Shown here: piece by piece, positions 45,728 to 53,793 of the stretch
Position numbering within the stretch: the first letter of the stretch is position 1
Layout: the number at the start of each line of letters is the position of its first letter
NCBI GenBank assembly: GCA_902771935.1
Contig: CACXYM010000005.1
Location: 1 to 64,000 of the forward strand
Direction of reading: 5' to 3'
DNA length: 64,000 nt
Source: an uncultured Bacteroidales bacterium
Lineage (GTDB): Bacteria > Bacteroidota > Bacteroidia > Bacteroidales > Paludibacteraceae
Notes under the pieces: generated by a model
What the model saw: only the letters and a program-made list of their open reading frames with translations
Database searches by the model: none
Told to the model about the DNA's origin: nothing
Position numbers and translations under genes: made by a program

Positions 45728-46162
45728 TTATCGTTTCTTACTAAAAAAATCTTGCATCAGTTGTCGACAATCGTTCTCTAAAATGCCCGATTTCACCGAT
45801 GTTTTCGGATGTAGTGCCTGCGGTGCAAAATAAGTGTAACCGCGTTTCTCATCTGCGCAACCATATACCACACGTTTGACTTGAGCCCATCCAATCGCGC
45901 CGGCGCACATTACGCACGGCTCAACGGTAACGTATAATGTGCAGTCAATTAGATATTTGCCTCCTAAAGTCTGCGCTGCGGCGGTGATAGCTTGTATTTC
46001 CGCATGCGCAGTCACATCGCTTAGCGCTTCGGTCATATTGTGTCCGCGACCAACCACCTGTCCTTCCGCCACTATAACACAACCGATGGGCACTTCGCCT
46101 TCTTGTAGAGCTTTATGTGCTTCATGTAAGGCCAAAGTCATATATCTCTCATCTACTTCCAT
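45728..46162 (-). CDS. tadA: tRNA adenosine(34) deaminase TadA
   Basis: A 144-residue zinc deaminase that makes inosine at the wobble position of tRNA-Arg(ACG). Zinc ligands are in VTAHAEIQAI (His and catalytic Glu) and VEPCVMCAGAI (two Cys); GEVPIGCVIV is also conserved. It overlaps the end of gldD by 10 bases. A start at the internal Met (MTLALHEAH) would also fit the family. Confidence 0.93.
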   Translation of the reverse strand: MEVDERYMTLALHEAHKALQEGEVPIGCVIVAEGQVVGRGHNMTEALSDVTAHAEIQAITAAAQTLGGKYLIDCTLYVTVEPCVMCAGAIGWAQVKRVVYGCADEKRGYTYFAPQALHPKTSVKSGILENDCRQLMQDFFSKKR

Positions 46163-46722
46163 CGAAATGTTTCAATCAAATGAATGATATCTTGTTCCAA
46201 ATAATCTAGTACGGGACGTAATGAATCAGCATTTGGCCGGCAGTTGCAATAGGCAGCTCCACGGAAAAAATGTTCGGTGGAATCGGTTAAAAAGAACTGA
46301 TATGGTGATGCAGTATTTCCTTCAAGAGTAAAGAACACTCCGTATACCTTTGCCTCTTCATTTACAAACTCACGTTCCGGTATTGAAGAGGCTTGCGTGA
46401 CATGTTTATACACAAATTGCACGGCATCATCTGTAAGCTCGCGCAAATTGCCCTTCACTGGCATATATGAACAATGAATATCCGCGTTAAGCACATCGTA
46501 GTGGATATTCATCCATTCGCCATCGCCTTTGTTAGGTATCGGAAGCCATAAAGCATGACGGGATATGTCAAACGTATAGGGTTCTTTGGCGGGCAAAGGC
46601 ATATACTCGGCCTTAGGCAATACAATACGGCAATAACCATATGGACGAGGATAAGATGCTTTGCGGCAACCGCAAAAGGCGATACTTAAAAAAAGCACTA
46701 TAATCGGTATATATCTGCGCAT
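46153..46722 (-). CDS. gldD: Gliding motility / T9SS-associated lipoprotein GldD
   Basis: A 189-residue lipoprotein: signal peptide MRRYIPIIVLFLSIAFCGC with the lipid-accepting Cys at residue 19 (lipobox FCGC, relaxed). The mature part begins with YPRPYGYCRIVLPKAEY, the GldD signature, and contains WMNIHYDVLNADIHCSY. GldD is needed for gliding and is conserved with the T9SS-linked gliding machinery; its exact role is unknown. The start at 46722 is chosen over an ATG nine bases upstream that would leave almost no leader. First gene of gldD - tadA - pgpH - dusB. Confidence 0.87.
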   Translation of the reverse strand: MRRYIPIIVLFLSIAFCGCRKASYPRPYGYCRIVLPKAEYMPLPAKEPYTFDISRHALWLPIPNKGDGEWMNIHYDVLNADIHCSYMPVKGNLRELTDDAVQFVYKHVTQASSIPEREFVNEEAKVYGVFFTLEGNTASPYQFFLTDSTEHFFRGAAYCNCRPNADSLRPVLDYLEQDIIHLIETFRWK

Positions 46723-46738
46723 AGTACACATTATCGGC

Positions 46739-46788
46739 GCAAAATTACTTCTTTTTTTTGATATATACAAATTTTTTTGTACTTTTGC
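46739..46788. promoter_or_regulatory. Overlapping divergent promoters of gldD and cca
   Basis: Minus strand TTTG (plus CAAA 46768-46771), 20 bases, TAATTTTGC (plus 46739-46747) for gldD. Plus strand TTTG 46757-46760, 19 bases, TACTTTTGC 46780-46788 for cca. As at cobB/tsaB the two promoters occupy the same stretch. Confidence 0.8.
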
Positions 46789-46807
46789 GGTCGCAAACGT
46801 TAAGACT

Positions 46808-48259
46808 ATGTTGCAACAACCCTTACATATTGATCTTCCTATCCTTCATCTTATAGGTGAAGAAGCGGATAGCTTGGGATTGGAGTGTTATGTTATTGGC
46901 GGTTGGGTGAGAGACCAGTTTCTTGGCAGACATAGTAAGGATATTGACATCGTTGTAGTGGGGTCGGGTATCTCTTTGGCCGAGTCAGTGGCAAAACGTT
47001 TGGGTAAAGGTGCGCATATTTCCGTCTTCAAAACCTATGGAACGGCGCAAGTGAAGCATCGTGATATGGAATTGGAGTTCGTTGGAGCGCGTCGCGAGAG
47101 CTATCATCATGATAGTCGTAATCCGATTGTGGAGGATGGAACTTTGGAGGAAGACCAAAATAGACGCGATTTCACCGTCAATGCCTTGGCCATCTGCATC
47201 AATAAAAATCGTTATGGTGAGTTGCTCGATCCTTTCGATGGAATCGGCGATATGGAGGCGCATGTACTGCGTACACCTTTAGATCCGGACATCACTTTTT
47301 CCGATGATCCGCTGCGTATGATGCGGGCTATCCGATTTGCCACACAGCTGCATTTTTCTATTCATCCCGAGACCTTTGCGGCTATTGAGCGTAATCGCGA
47401 AAGAATAGGTATCATTACGAAAGAGCGTATTGTGGATGAGCTGAATAAAATCATGCTTTCTGATCGGCCTTCTATTGGGTGGCTACTGCTTGACGAGTGT
47501 GGGTTATTACCACTTATCTTCCCTGAACTGGCTGCGCTAAAAGGGGTGGAGACGATAGAAGGACGAGGTCATAAAGATGTCTTTTATCACACCCTACAAG
47601 TGGTGGATAATGTGGTCGCGTTGCAAAAAGAAAAATCCGGTGAAATCGAAGAATTTGATACAAACGACAAGACTTTGTGGTTGCGTTGGGCTGCTTTGTT
47701 GCACGATATAGGTAAACCGCGTTCCAAGGCTTGGGACCCTAAAGCGGGATGGACTTTCCGTAACCATAATTACATAGGGGCTAAGATGATTCCACGTATT
47801 TTTAAAAATATGAAACTTCCTCAGAATGAGAAAATGGATTATGTGATTAAAATGGTGGATTTGCATATGCGCCCTATCAATTTGATTGAGGATGAAGTAA
47901 CCGATTCGGCGGTACGACGTTTGCTCTTTGAGGCGGGGGATGATATTGACGACCTTATGCTCCTGTGCGATGCCGATATCACATCGAGAAATGCGCAAAA
48001 GGTAGCTCGTTTCCATGCTAATTATGAGTTGGTCCGCCACAAAATGGTTGAATTGGAGGAGCGAGATCGTATTCGCAATTTTCAACCTCCTGTTCGTGGC
48101 CAAGAGATTATGCAGTTGCTGAATCTAGAGCCTTGCTCAACCGTTGGTGAATTGAAAAACGCCATCAAGGAGGCTATCCTGGACGGCGTTATCAAGAATG
48201 ATTACAACGAGGCGATTGCATATCTTTACAAACTCGCCAAGGAGAAATCACTTATATAA
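46808..48259 (+). CDS. cca: CCA tRNA nucleotidyltransferase with HD domain
   Basis: A 483-residue class II nucleotidyltransferase. The catalytic head is YVIGGWVRDQFLGR with KDIDIVVVGSG (two Asp), followed by EEDQNRRDFTVNALAI and DDPLRMMRAIRFA. The C-terminal part carries an HD domain (WAALLHDIGKP). It should add CCA to tRNA 3' ends, which is needed since none of the five tRNA genes here encodes CCA. The ATG at 46808 follows the promoter; the frame's earlier extension crosses it. The 3' end overlaps the convergent acyl-CoA synthetase by 12 bases. Confidence 0.93.
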   Translation: MLQQPLHIDLPILHLIGEEADSLGLECYVIGGWVRDQFLGRHSKDIDIVVVGSGISLAESVAKRLGKGAHISVFKTYGTAQVKHRDMELEFVGARRESYHHDSRNPIVEDGTLEEDQNRRDFTVNALAICINKNRYGELLDPFDGIGDMEAHVLRTPLDPDITFSDDPLRMMRAIRFATQLHFSIHPETFAAIERNRERIGIITKERIVDELNKIMLSDRPSIGWLLLDECGLLPLIFPELAALKGVETIEGRGHKDVFYHTLQVVDNVVALQKEKSGEIEEFDTNDKTLWLRWAALLHDIGKPRSKAWDPKAGWTFRNHNYIGAKMIPRIFKNMKLPQNEKMDYVIKMVDLHMRPINLIEDEVTDSAVRRLLFEAGDDIDDLMLLCDADITSRNAQKVARFHANYELVRHKMVELEERDRIRNFQPPVRGQEIMQLLNLEPCSTVGELKNAIKEAILDGVIKNDYNEAIAYLYKLAKEKSLI

Positions 48260-49867
48260 GAATCGCTTGATAGAGCGTTTCGGAGTCTTTTCAAACTCTT
48301 TTTCCACCAATTCTATTTCTGCCACTTTGGAATAATTCGGCAGTAACTTGTTGAGAGCCACGAGGTTATCCTTCATCAGCTTGTTCAATACTTGAGGGTC
48401 TTTGATATCTTCTGGATATACAAGACCTACGAGTTTTCCCTTACGTTCAACAACCACAGATTCGACGACACCTTCAAGCGAATTCAGCTTATCCTCGATT
48501 TCTTCAGGGTAAATGTTCTGTCCGCTGGCACCAAGAATCATATTCTTGCAGCGTCCGCGCAGGAACACATTACCTTTCTTGTCTATCACACCCATATCGC
48601 CTGTACGTAGCCAGCCGTCTTCGGTAAAGGCTTCGTCTGTAGCTTGCAGGTTCTTGTAATAACCGCGCATGATGTTTTCACCGCGCACTTGCAGCTCACC
48701 TTCAATATTACGAGGATCCGGCGAATCTACGCGAATCTCAAGGCGGTCGATACCCTTACCGCAAGAGCGGAATGCATACTTAGTCCAGTGTTCATAGCAT
48801 ACCAACGGAGCACATTCTGTCATTCCATAACCTACGGTATAAGGGAACTTGATTTGTCGCAGGCAGCGCTCAACTTCTTCATTTAGAGCCGCTCCGCCGA
48901 TAATGAGTATTTCCAACTTACCGCCAAAGGCTTGCATCAGTTGATTATATACCTTCTTGCGAATAGGAATATTGATAAGTGGGGTGTACCACAAGGCCTT
49001 AACTAACGGTTTGTTGATAACAGGGAATATCTGTTTCTTAAAGATTTTCTCTACCAACAATGGCACAGTCAGAATCATATACGGATGAACATCCTTGAAG
49101 GCTTGCAACAGTAGCGACGGTGTTAGGCTTTTTACTATAAAGTATACGTGTGTACCGCCGGCCAACTGATAAAGAAATTCAAACATCAGACCGAACATAT
49201 GCGCCATTGGAAGCATTGAAACAATGGACTTACTCGGGTCATTTGGAATCCGGTCTTGTCCGAATACCACGTTCGAACTCAAGTTACGATGCGTTACCAT
49301 CACACCTTTGGGGTTACCGGTTGAACCGGATGTATAGTTGATAAGTGCCAAGTCATCAAAGTTATCTGTCGGGAAGTTGAGGTTCTCTTTCGAGTAGCCA
49401 TTCGGATATTTCTTAAGAAACGCTTTGTCTACATCCTCAACTGTCACTTTTTGTTTGCTTTGCATAATGCTGAAATCAGCCAACGCAACAAATGTATCTA
49501 CCGTAGGCATCTCCTTTAAATCTACGCGCCCGCGCACCCATGGGCCCACGAAAAGCACTTTCGAGTCCGAATGTGCAACTAAATTGTAGATACTCTCTGT
49601 TGTGTAATCCGGTAATAAACTCACTGCCACTAAACGGCGAGCTGCTACTGCCAGATAAACAATGCCCCAGTTGCTGCAGTTACGACCGCATATTCCAACT
49701 TTGTCACCGGGTTTGAGGCCCAATTTGTCAAACATCAGACCGAGCCACTCCACTTTTTCTGCCAATTGACCGTAAGTGTAATTGATAGTGCCTCCGTAAT
49801 CCGATACCGCTACTGCGTTCCAGTTCTCACTAATCGTTTGGTTCAAATAATCAAAATAATGTTTCAT
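48248..49867 (-). CDS. AMP-binding long-chain acyl-CoA synthetase-like protein
   Basis: A 539-residue ANL-superfamily ligase that activates a carboxylate with ATP, probably a fatty acid for CoA. The P-loop is INYTSGSTGNPKGVMVTH (about residues 176-193); GYGMTECAP, the GWLRTGDMG Asp motif and GRCKNMILGASGQNIYPEE complete the adenylation domain, with a C-terminal Lys in KRSIKRF. Own promoter; divergent from parE. Confidence 0.88.
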   Translation of the reverse strand: MKHYFDYLNQTISENWNAVAVSDYGGTINYTYGQLAEKVEWLGLMFDKLGLKPGDKVGICGRNCSNWGIVYLAVAARRLVAVSLLPDYTTESIYNLVAHSDSKVLFVGPWVRGRVDLKEMPTVDTFVALADFSIMQSKQKVTVEDVDKAFLKKYPNGYSKENLNFPTDNFDDLALINYTSGSTGNPKGVMVTHRNLSSNVVFGQDRIPNDPSKSIVSMLPMAHMFGLMFEFLYQLAGGTHVYFIVKSLTPSLLLQAFKDVHPYMILTVPLLVEKIFKKQIFPVINKPLVKALWYTPLINIPIRKKVYNQLMQAFGGKLEILIIGGAALNEEVERCLRQIKFPYTVGYGMTECAPLVCYEHWTKYAFRSCGKGIDRLEIRVDSPDPRNIEGELQVRGENIMRGYYKNLQATDEAFTEDGWLRTGDMGVIDKKGNVFLRGRCKNMILGASGQNIYPEEIEDKLNSLEGVVESVVVERKGKLVGLVYPEDIKDPQVLNKLMKDNLVALNKLLPNYSKVAEIELVEKEFEKTPKRSIKRFLYK

Positions 49868-49907
49868 ACCTTAAATATAATATATAGTTCAACTTCGATT
49901 TTGACGT

Positions 49908-50050
49908 GCAAAATTACTTTTTTTTTCTTCCTGCACCAAAAAAATGGTACTTTGAACCTACTTTTGGGACAAAAATGTTATTTGTGGGGTAAAAATGCTT
50001 ATTTTGGGGTGAAAATAATTGCGTATCTCAAAAAAAAGCAGTACTTTTGC
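49908..50050. promoter_or_regulatory. Divergent promoters of the acyl-CoA synthetase and parE
   Basis: Minus strand TTTG (plus CAAA 49937-49940), 20 bases, TAATTTTGC (plus 49908-49916). Plus strand ATTG 50018-50021, 20 bases ending AAAAAAAAGCAG, TACTTTTGC 50042-50050 for parE. Confidence 0.75.
49960..50021. repeat. Degenerate 20-21-bp tandem repeat, three units, before parE
   Basis: Units ACTTTTGGGACAAAAATGTT (49960-49979), a 21-base unit starting ATTTGTGGGGTAAAAATG (49980-50000) and another starting ATTTTGGGGTGAAAATAA (50001-50021) share a TTTTGGGG-like and an AAAAATG-like part. The array ends exactly at the -33 box of the parE promoter. Confidence 0.6.
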
Positions 50051-50073
50051 GGCCGTTTTTAGATTGCTGTAAT

Positions 50074-52017
50074 ATGGCCGAAGTAAATTCAACTCCTCAA
50101 CAACCAAAGTACGACGACAGTAATATCATCACCCTCACAGGTCTTGAGCATATTCGCCTCCGTCCTGGTATGTATATCGGTAAACTTGGCGATGGAAGTC
50201 ATGCCGATGACGGTATCTATGTCCTGATTAAAGAGACTATTGATAACTCCATCGATGAGTTCCGCATGAAGGAAGGTAAGGTGATTGACGTGACGGTGGA
50301 AGGTCGCAAAGTGACTGTGCGCGACTACGGACGTGGCATCCCATTAGGCAAGATGGTGGATGCTGTTTCTGTTATCAATACCGGAGGTAAATATGATAAT
50401 AAAGCTTTTAAAAAATCAGTCGGCTTAAATGGTGTTGGAACGAAGGCAGTAAATGCACTTTCTTCCGATTTCACCGTGCAATCTTTCCGTGACGATAGCA
50501 CCCGATATGCCGTTTTCCATCAGGGCGAACTCGTCGAAGACTCCGGTATAATGACCATCAAAGAATGGATGGCTAAAACTGGCACTAAAACCGAACCAAA
50601 ACGTGGTACTCGAATTGAGTTTATTCCAGATACGGATAAAAAACTCTTTGATAACTACGAGTTCCGGGATGAATATATTGAGACCATGCTGCGCAACTAC
50701 TCGTATCTTAATACTGGTCTTACACTCAACTACAATGGTCGCAAGTTCGTCTCTAAGAACGGCCTCTTTGACTTGCTCACAGAGCGCATGACGGCTGATC
50801 CTTTGTACCCGATTATCCACATCACAGGAGAGGATATTGAGATCGCTCTCACACATACCAATCAGCCCGGCGACGAGTACTACTCGTTCGTCAATGGACA
50901 ATATACCATCCAGGGCGGTACCCATCAAGCAGCTTTCCGCGAGGCTATCGGACGTACCATCAAAGAATTCTTCAACAAAAATCAGGAGTTAGCCGATATC
51001 CGCAACGGAGTAGTTGGAGCGATTGCCCTCAATGTCGAGGAACCGGTTTTTGAGAGTCAGACCAAAGTGAAACTCGGCTCGAAAGATATGGCGCCAACGG
51101 GCGAAATAAGCATCAATAAGTTTGTCAACGATTTTGTAAAACAGCAACTCGACAACTATCTGCACAAAGTGCCCGATGTCACCGAAATCATGCTGCAAAA
51201 GATTCAGGATTCCGAAAAAGAACGCAAAGCGATTGCAGCTGTTTCCAAGGTGGCGCGCGAAAGAGCCAAAAAGAATTTGCTCAATAACCCGAAACTGCGC
51301 GATTGTCAAGTGCATTATAATGATCCCAAACCCGTTCGTTCTTCTAAGGATGCAGATGATGATCTGCGCCAGGAAAGTGCCATCTTCATCACGGAGGGTC
51401 TGTCCGCATCTGGTTCCATCACCAAAAGTCGCGATGTCCGCACACAGGCGGTCTTTTCGCTCCGTGGTAAACCGCTGAATAGTTACGGTCTTACCAAATC
51501 TGTTGTCTATGAAAACGAGGAGTTTAACTGCTTGCAATCTGCCCTGAATATCGAAGATGGCTTGGATGAACTTCGTTACAACAAAGTTATCATCGCCACC
51601 GATGCCGATGTAGATGGTATGCACATCCGATTGCTTATGCTTACCTTCTTCCTCCAATTCTTCCCGGATCTCGTGAAGAAAGGGCACGTCTATATCCTGC
51701 AAACGCCGCTTTTCCGCGTCAAGAACAAGCAGGAAATTCGATATTGCTATTCCGAAGAGGAGCGTCTCAAGGCCATCAAAGCCGTCAAAAATCCTGAAAT
51801 AACCCGATTCAAAGGTCTTGGAGAAATTAGTCCCGAGGAGTTCAAAGGCTTCATCGGCCAAGGTATTCGTCTCGACCAAGTATCCTTGCGCAAGGAAGAT
51901 GCCGTGAACGACTTACTCGCTTACTATATGGGCAAGAATACTACCGAGCGCCAGAATTTCATCATTGACAACCTCGTCTTCGAAGAGGATAAAGTCGATG
52001 AAAACGCCGTCCTATGA
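50074..52017 (+). CDS. parE: DNA topoisomerase IV subunit B (ParE, type IIA)
   Basis: A 647-residue GyrB/ParE-type ATPase subunit. The GHKL ATPase site is seen in [32 protein letters not shown] and NTGGKYD with [13 protein letters not shown]. The TOPRIM domain begins with [11 protein letters not shown], where gyrases have EGDSA, and contains [13 protein letters not shown]. The EGLSA form and [11 protein letters not shown] are what I know from Bacteroidota ParE, so ParE is preferred over GyrB. The partner parC is not adjacent; a small membrane-protein gene follows with ATGA overlap. Confidence 0.92.
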   Translation: MAEVNSTPQQPKYDDSNIITLTGLEHIRLRPGMYIGKLGDGSHADDGIYVLIKETIDNSIDEFRMKEGKVIDVTVEGRKVTVRDYGRGIPLGKMVDAVSVINTGGKYDNKAFKKSVGLNGVGTKAVNALSSDFTVQSFRDDSTRYAVFHQGELVEDSGIMTIKEWMAKTGTKTEPKRGTRIEFIPDTDKKLFDNYEFRDEYIETMLRNYSYLNTGLTLNYNGRKFVSKNGLFDLLTERMTADPLYPIIHITGEDIEIALTHTNQPGDEYYSFVNGQYTIQGGTHQAAFREAIGRTIKEFFNKNQELADIRNGVVGAIALNVEEPVFESQTKVKLGSKDMAPTGEISINKFVNDFVKQQLDNYLHKVPDVTEIMLQKIQDSEKERKAIAAVSKVARERAKKNLLNNPKLRDCQVHYNDPKPVRSSKDADDDLRQESAIFITEGLSASGSITKSRDVRTQAVFSLRGKPLNSYGLTKSVVYENEEFNCLQSALNIEDGLDELRYNKVIIATDADVDGMHIRLLMLTFFLQFFPDLVKKGHVYILQTPLFRVKNKQEIRYCYSEEERLKAIKAVKNPEITRFKGLGEISPEEFKGFIGQGIRLDQVSLRKEDAVNDLLAYYMGKNTTERQNFIIDNLVFEEDKVDENAVL

Positions 52018-52424
52018 TACCTCTTATTCTTTTCATAGCACTTGGCCTGCTCATACTCGTTGCTTTCGAGTTTCGTGCACGCAAAAAGTCCGGTGAAATC
52101 GGAGAAAAAGCGTCGTCAACAGCTTCCGAACCGGCTGATGGTGAGTGTTGTGGACAGCACTTGGTCTGCGAGCGCGAAACACTCCTTCAAACCAATGCAC
52201 AAATCGAGTATTATGATGACGAAGAACTCGACGCCTTAGCCGATATAGCTCCGCAGAACTATACTCGCGAGCAATACAAAGCCATAAGGGAAGTTTTCGA
52301 TTCGCTTAACGAAAAAGATGTGCCCGGATGGTGTCGTTCTATCCAGTTACGGCATATCGAACTTCCTCAGGATATCCGTGAAGAAGCCCTGCTGATCGTG
52401 CGCGAAAGACGCCAGAAGCAATAG
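52014..52424 (+). CDS. Small membrane-anchored protein of unknown function with a Cys cluster
   Basis: A 136-residue protein with one N-terminal TM helix (residues 2-20) and then a cytoplasmic basic stretch. A Cys/His cluster ([13 protein letters not shown], about residues 43-55) could bind a metal, and the helical C-terminus is acidic ([12 protein letters not shown] ... [14 protein letters not shown]). I recall similar short ORFs in Bacteroidales, sometimes labelled phospholipase without support. The start is coupled to parE by ATGA. Its last 58 bases overlap the convergent CPBP gene. Confidence 0.75.
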   Translation: MIPLILFIALGLLILVAFEFRARKKSGEIGEKASSTASEPADGECCGQHLVCERETLLQTNAQIEYYDDEELDALADIAPQNYTREQYKAIREVFDSLNEKDVPGWCRSIQLRHIELPQDIREEALLIVRERRQKQ

Positions 52425-53302
52425 ATTCCCAATCCAGTCAGCACTAAACTGACTATTCCGACCCACAGCGTCTCACCAGTACCAAATGTCTCAATCACAT
52501 CTCGATTGAGATTATTGTTGTATATAATCCAAAACGCCACAACCGTCGCTGCATTGTTCACAAAGTGCATCGTTATCGGAATCCACAGCGAACCCGTCCA
52601 GCACAAAGCGTAGCCGAACAGCGCGCCTAACAGCATCCGCGGCACAAAACCAAAGAACTGAAAATGTACCGCGCTGAAAATGATAGCCACAGCCCATATA
52701 GCCGCATGTTGTCGCGCGGTCAATCGCTCGCCGCCTGTCGCTCCTCGCTTGGCGATTAAACGTTGCAGCACACCACGAAAAGTCATTTCTTCGGACATTG
52801 CTGGAAGCAATGCCATCAAAACCACATTCGCAACCAGTACCTCAGCACCCGTGCCGATTAGAAATCGTTCTGTCAATAGCGCAGCAGCTTCTTCCTGTTG
52901 CCGCATTAAATCCTCCAACGACTTCAACCAATCCGGCAGACTCATCTGACTGTTCCAGTATGCTAACAGATTGATTCCCGGAATCGCCACCAACATCAAT
53001 ACGATTGCGACAATAAATATACCAATATTCAAGGATACCGGAGTTCCGGCATTCAGTTTTAATCCTAACCACTCCTTCGGCTCACGGCTACATAAATATG
53101 CCACAAGCAACGGAGGCGCAAAGAATGTTGCTAATGTTTGCACAAACTGAAACCACTTGAGTGCTTGGGTCGCCTGATGGTCTATCGGTAGCATAGTCCA
53201 AACAGTCATCACCAATACCGTCAGTCCGACCATGATGCCAAACCACACAAATCCCTTCATCCAGCCACTTCGGCTCTCTAATATTCCCTTTCTCTGTTCC
53301 AT
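52367..53302 (-). CDS. CPBP-family intramembrane glutamic endopeptidase
   Basis: A 311-residue polytopic membrane protein. The CPBP (Abi) motif EEMTFRGVLQRL (about residues 181-192) supplies the catalytic glutamates; the second motif region with FSAVHFQFFGFVPRM supplies the conserved His, and a third N/H region MHFVNNAATV follows. The family includes CAAX-like proteases and bacteriocin-immunity proteins; the substrate is unknown. The start at 53302 is only 6 bases after the promoter TTTGC box, suggesting an almost leaderless mRNA; the ATG at 53260 is an alternative. Confidence 0.87.
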   Translation of the reverse strand: MEQRKGILESRSGWMKGFVWFGIMVGLTVLVMTVWTMLPIDHQATQALKWFQFVQTLATFFAPPLLVAYLCSREPKEWLGLKLNAGTPVSLNIGIFIVAIVLMLVAIPGINLLAYWNSQMSLPDWLKSLEDLMRQQEEAAALLTERFLIGTGAEVLVANVVLMALLPAMSEEMTFRGVLQRLIAKRGATGGERLTARQHAAIWAVAIIFSAVHFQFFGFVPRMLLGALFGYALCWTGSLWIPITMHFVNNAATVVAFWIIYNNNLNRDVIETFGTGETLWVGIVSLVLTGLGIYCFWRLSRTISRASSRIS

Positions 53303-53308
53303 GACGCT

Positions 53309-53341
53309 GCAAAGGTACAATAAAATATTGACTTGAACAAA
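53309..53341 (-). promoter_or_regulatory. Promoter of the CPBP gene
   Basis: Minus strand TTTG (plus CAAA 53338-53341), 20 bases, TACCTTTGC (plus 53309-53317). Confidence 0.8.
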
Positions 53342-53415
53342 AAAAAATACAACTTTCATCAAAAAGCTGCATTTTTTGAATAGATTCTGGGGTCCTAAAG
53401 AACTTCGTTCATTCT

Positions 53416-53514
53416 CGACGGTCGCCCGACAGTCGCCCGACAGTCGCCCGACGGTCGACCGACGATAGAACGACGATGGAATGTCTGTCAATCGACAGTG
53501 AATCGAAGGTCAAG
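53416..53514. repeat. 11-bp tandem repeat (CGACAGTCGCC type), about nine units
   Basis: Consecutive 11-mers from 53416: CGACGGTCGCC, CGACAGTCGCC, CGACAGTCGCC, CGACGGTCGAC, CGACGATAGAA, CGACGATGGAA, TGTCTGTCAAT, CGACAGTGAAT, CGAAGGTCAAG. The first four are near identical and the rest keep the phase with CGA at the front. It lies in the 491-bp gap between the CPBP gene and the giant T9SS gene and is GC-richer than its surroundings. Confidence 0.88.
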
Positions 53515-53631
53515 CCTGCTTTAAGCATACTTTCACTGTACTTCAACTATGAGACAAGAAAAAGGGTTTTGTATTAAAAATGTAACAAAATGTAAGAATT
53601 TAACAGTTTTTGGCATTTTTTTGTCGTTTTT

Positions 53632-53663
53632 CTTGCGTATATAAAAAAAAGCTGTACCTTTGC
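53632..53663 (+). promoter_or_regulatory. Promoter of the giant T9SS gene
   Basis: CTTG 53632-53635, 19 bases, TACCTTTGC 53655-53663, with AAAAAAAAGCTG before it, a one-base variant of the GCAG core. The leader is unusually long (about 125 bases). Confidence 0.8.
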
Positions 53664-53732
53664 CGCGCATTTAAATAACGCACCCCTATTTTTGCCTTTG
53701 TAGAAAGGGGTACTTGTATAGTTAAAACCATA

Positions 53733-53777
53733 AACACATCGGATATCTTGCCTTAAGATATCCCGTAAGTTTGTGTT
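53733..53777 (+). promoter_or_regulatory. Structured hairpin in the leader of the giant T9SS gene
   Basis: GGATATCTT (53741-53749) and AAGATATCC (53755-53763) form a perfect 9-bp stem with a 5-base loop. An outer AACACA (53733-53738) / TGTGTT (53772-53777) stem extends it across an internal loop. There is no T run, so it is not a terminator. A further ACCCC/GGGGT pairing lies upstream at about 53682-53711. It may stabilise or regulate the mRNA. Confidence 0.5.
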
Positions 53778-53793
53778 GTAAAATGTTTAAGGT

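Noticed and set aside
53416-53514. CRISPR array
   Set aside because: Units are 11 bp and directly adjacent with no spacers; no cas genes are in the window.
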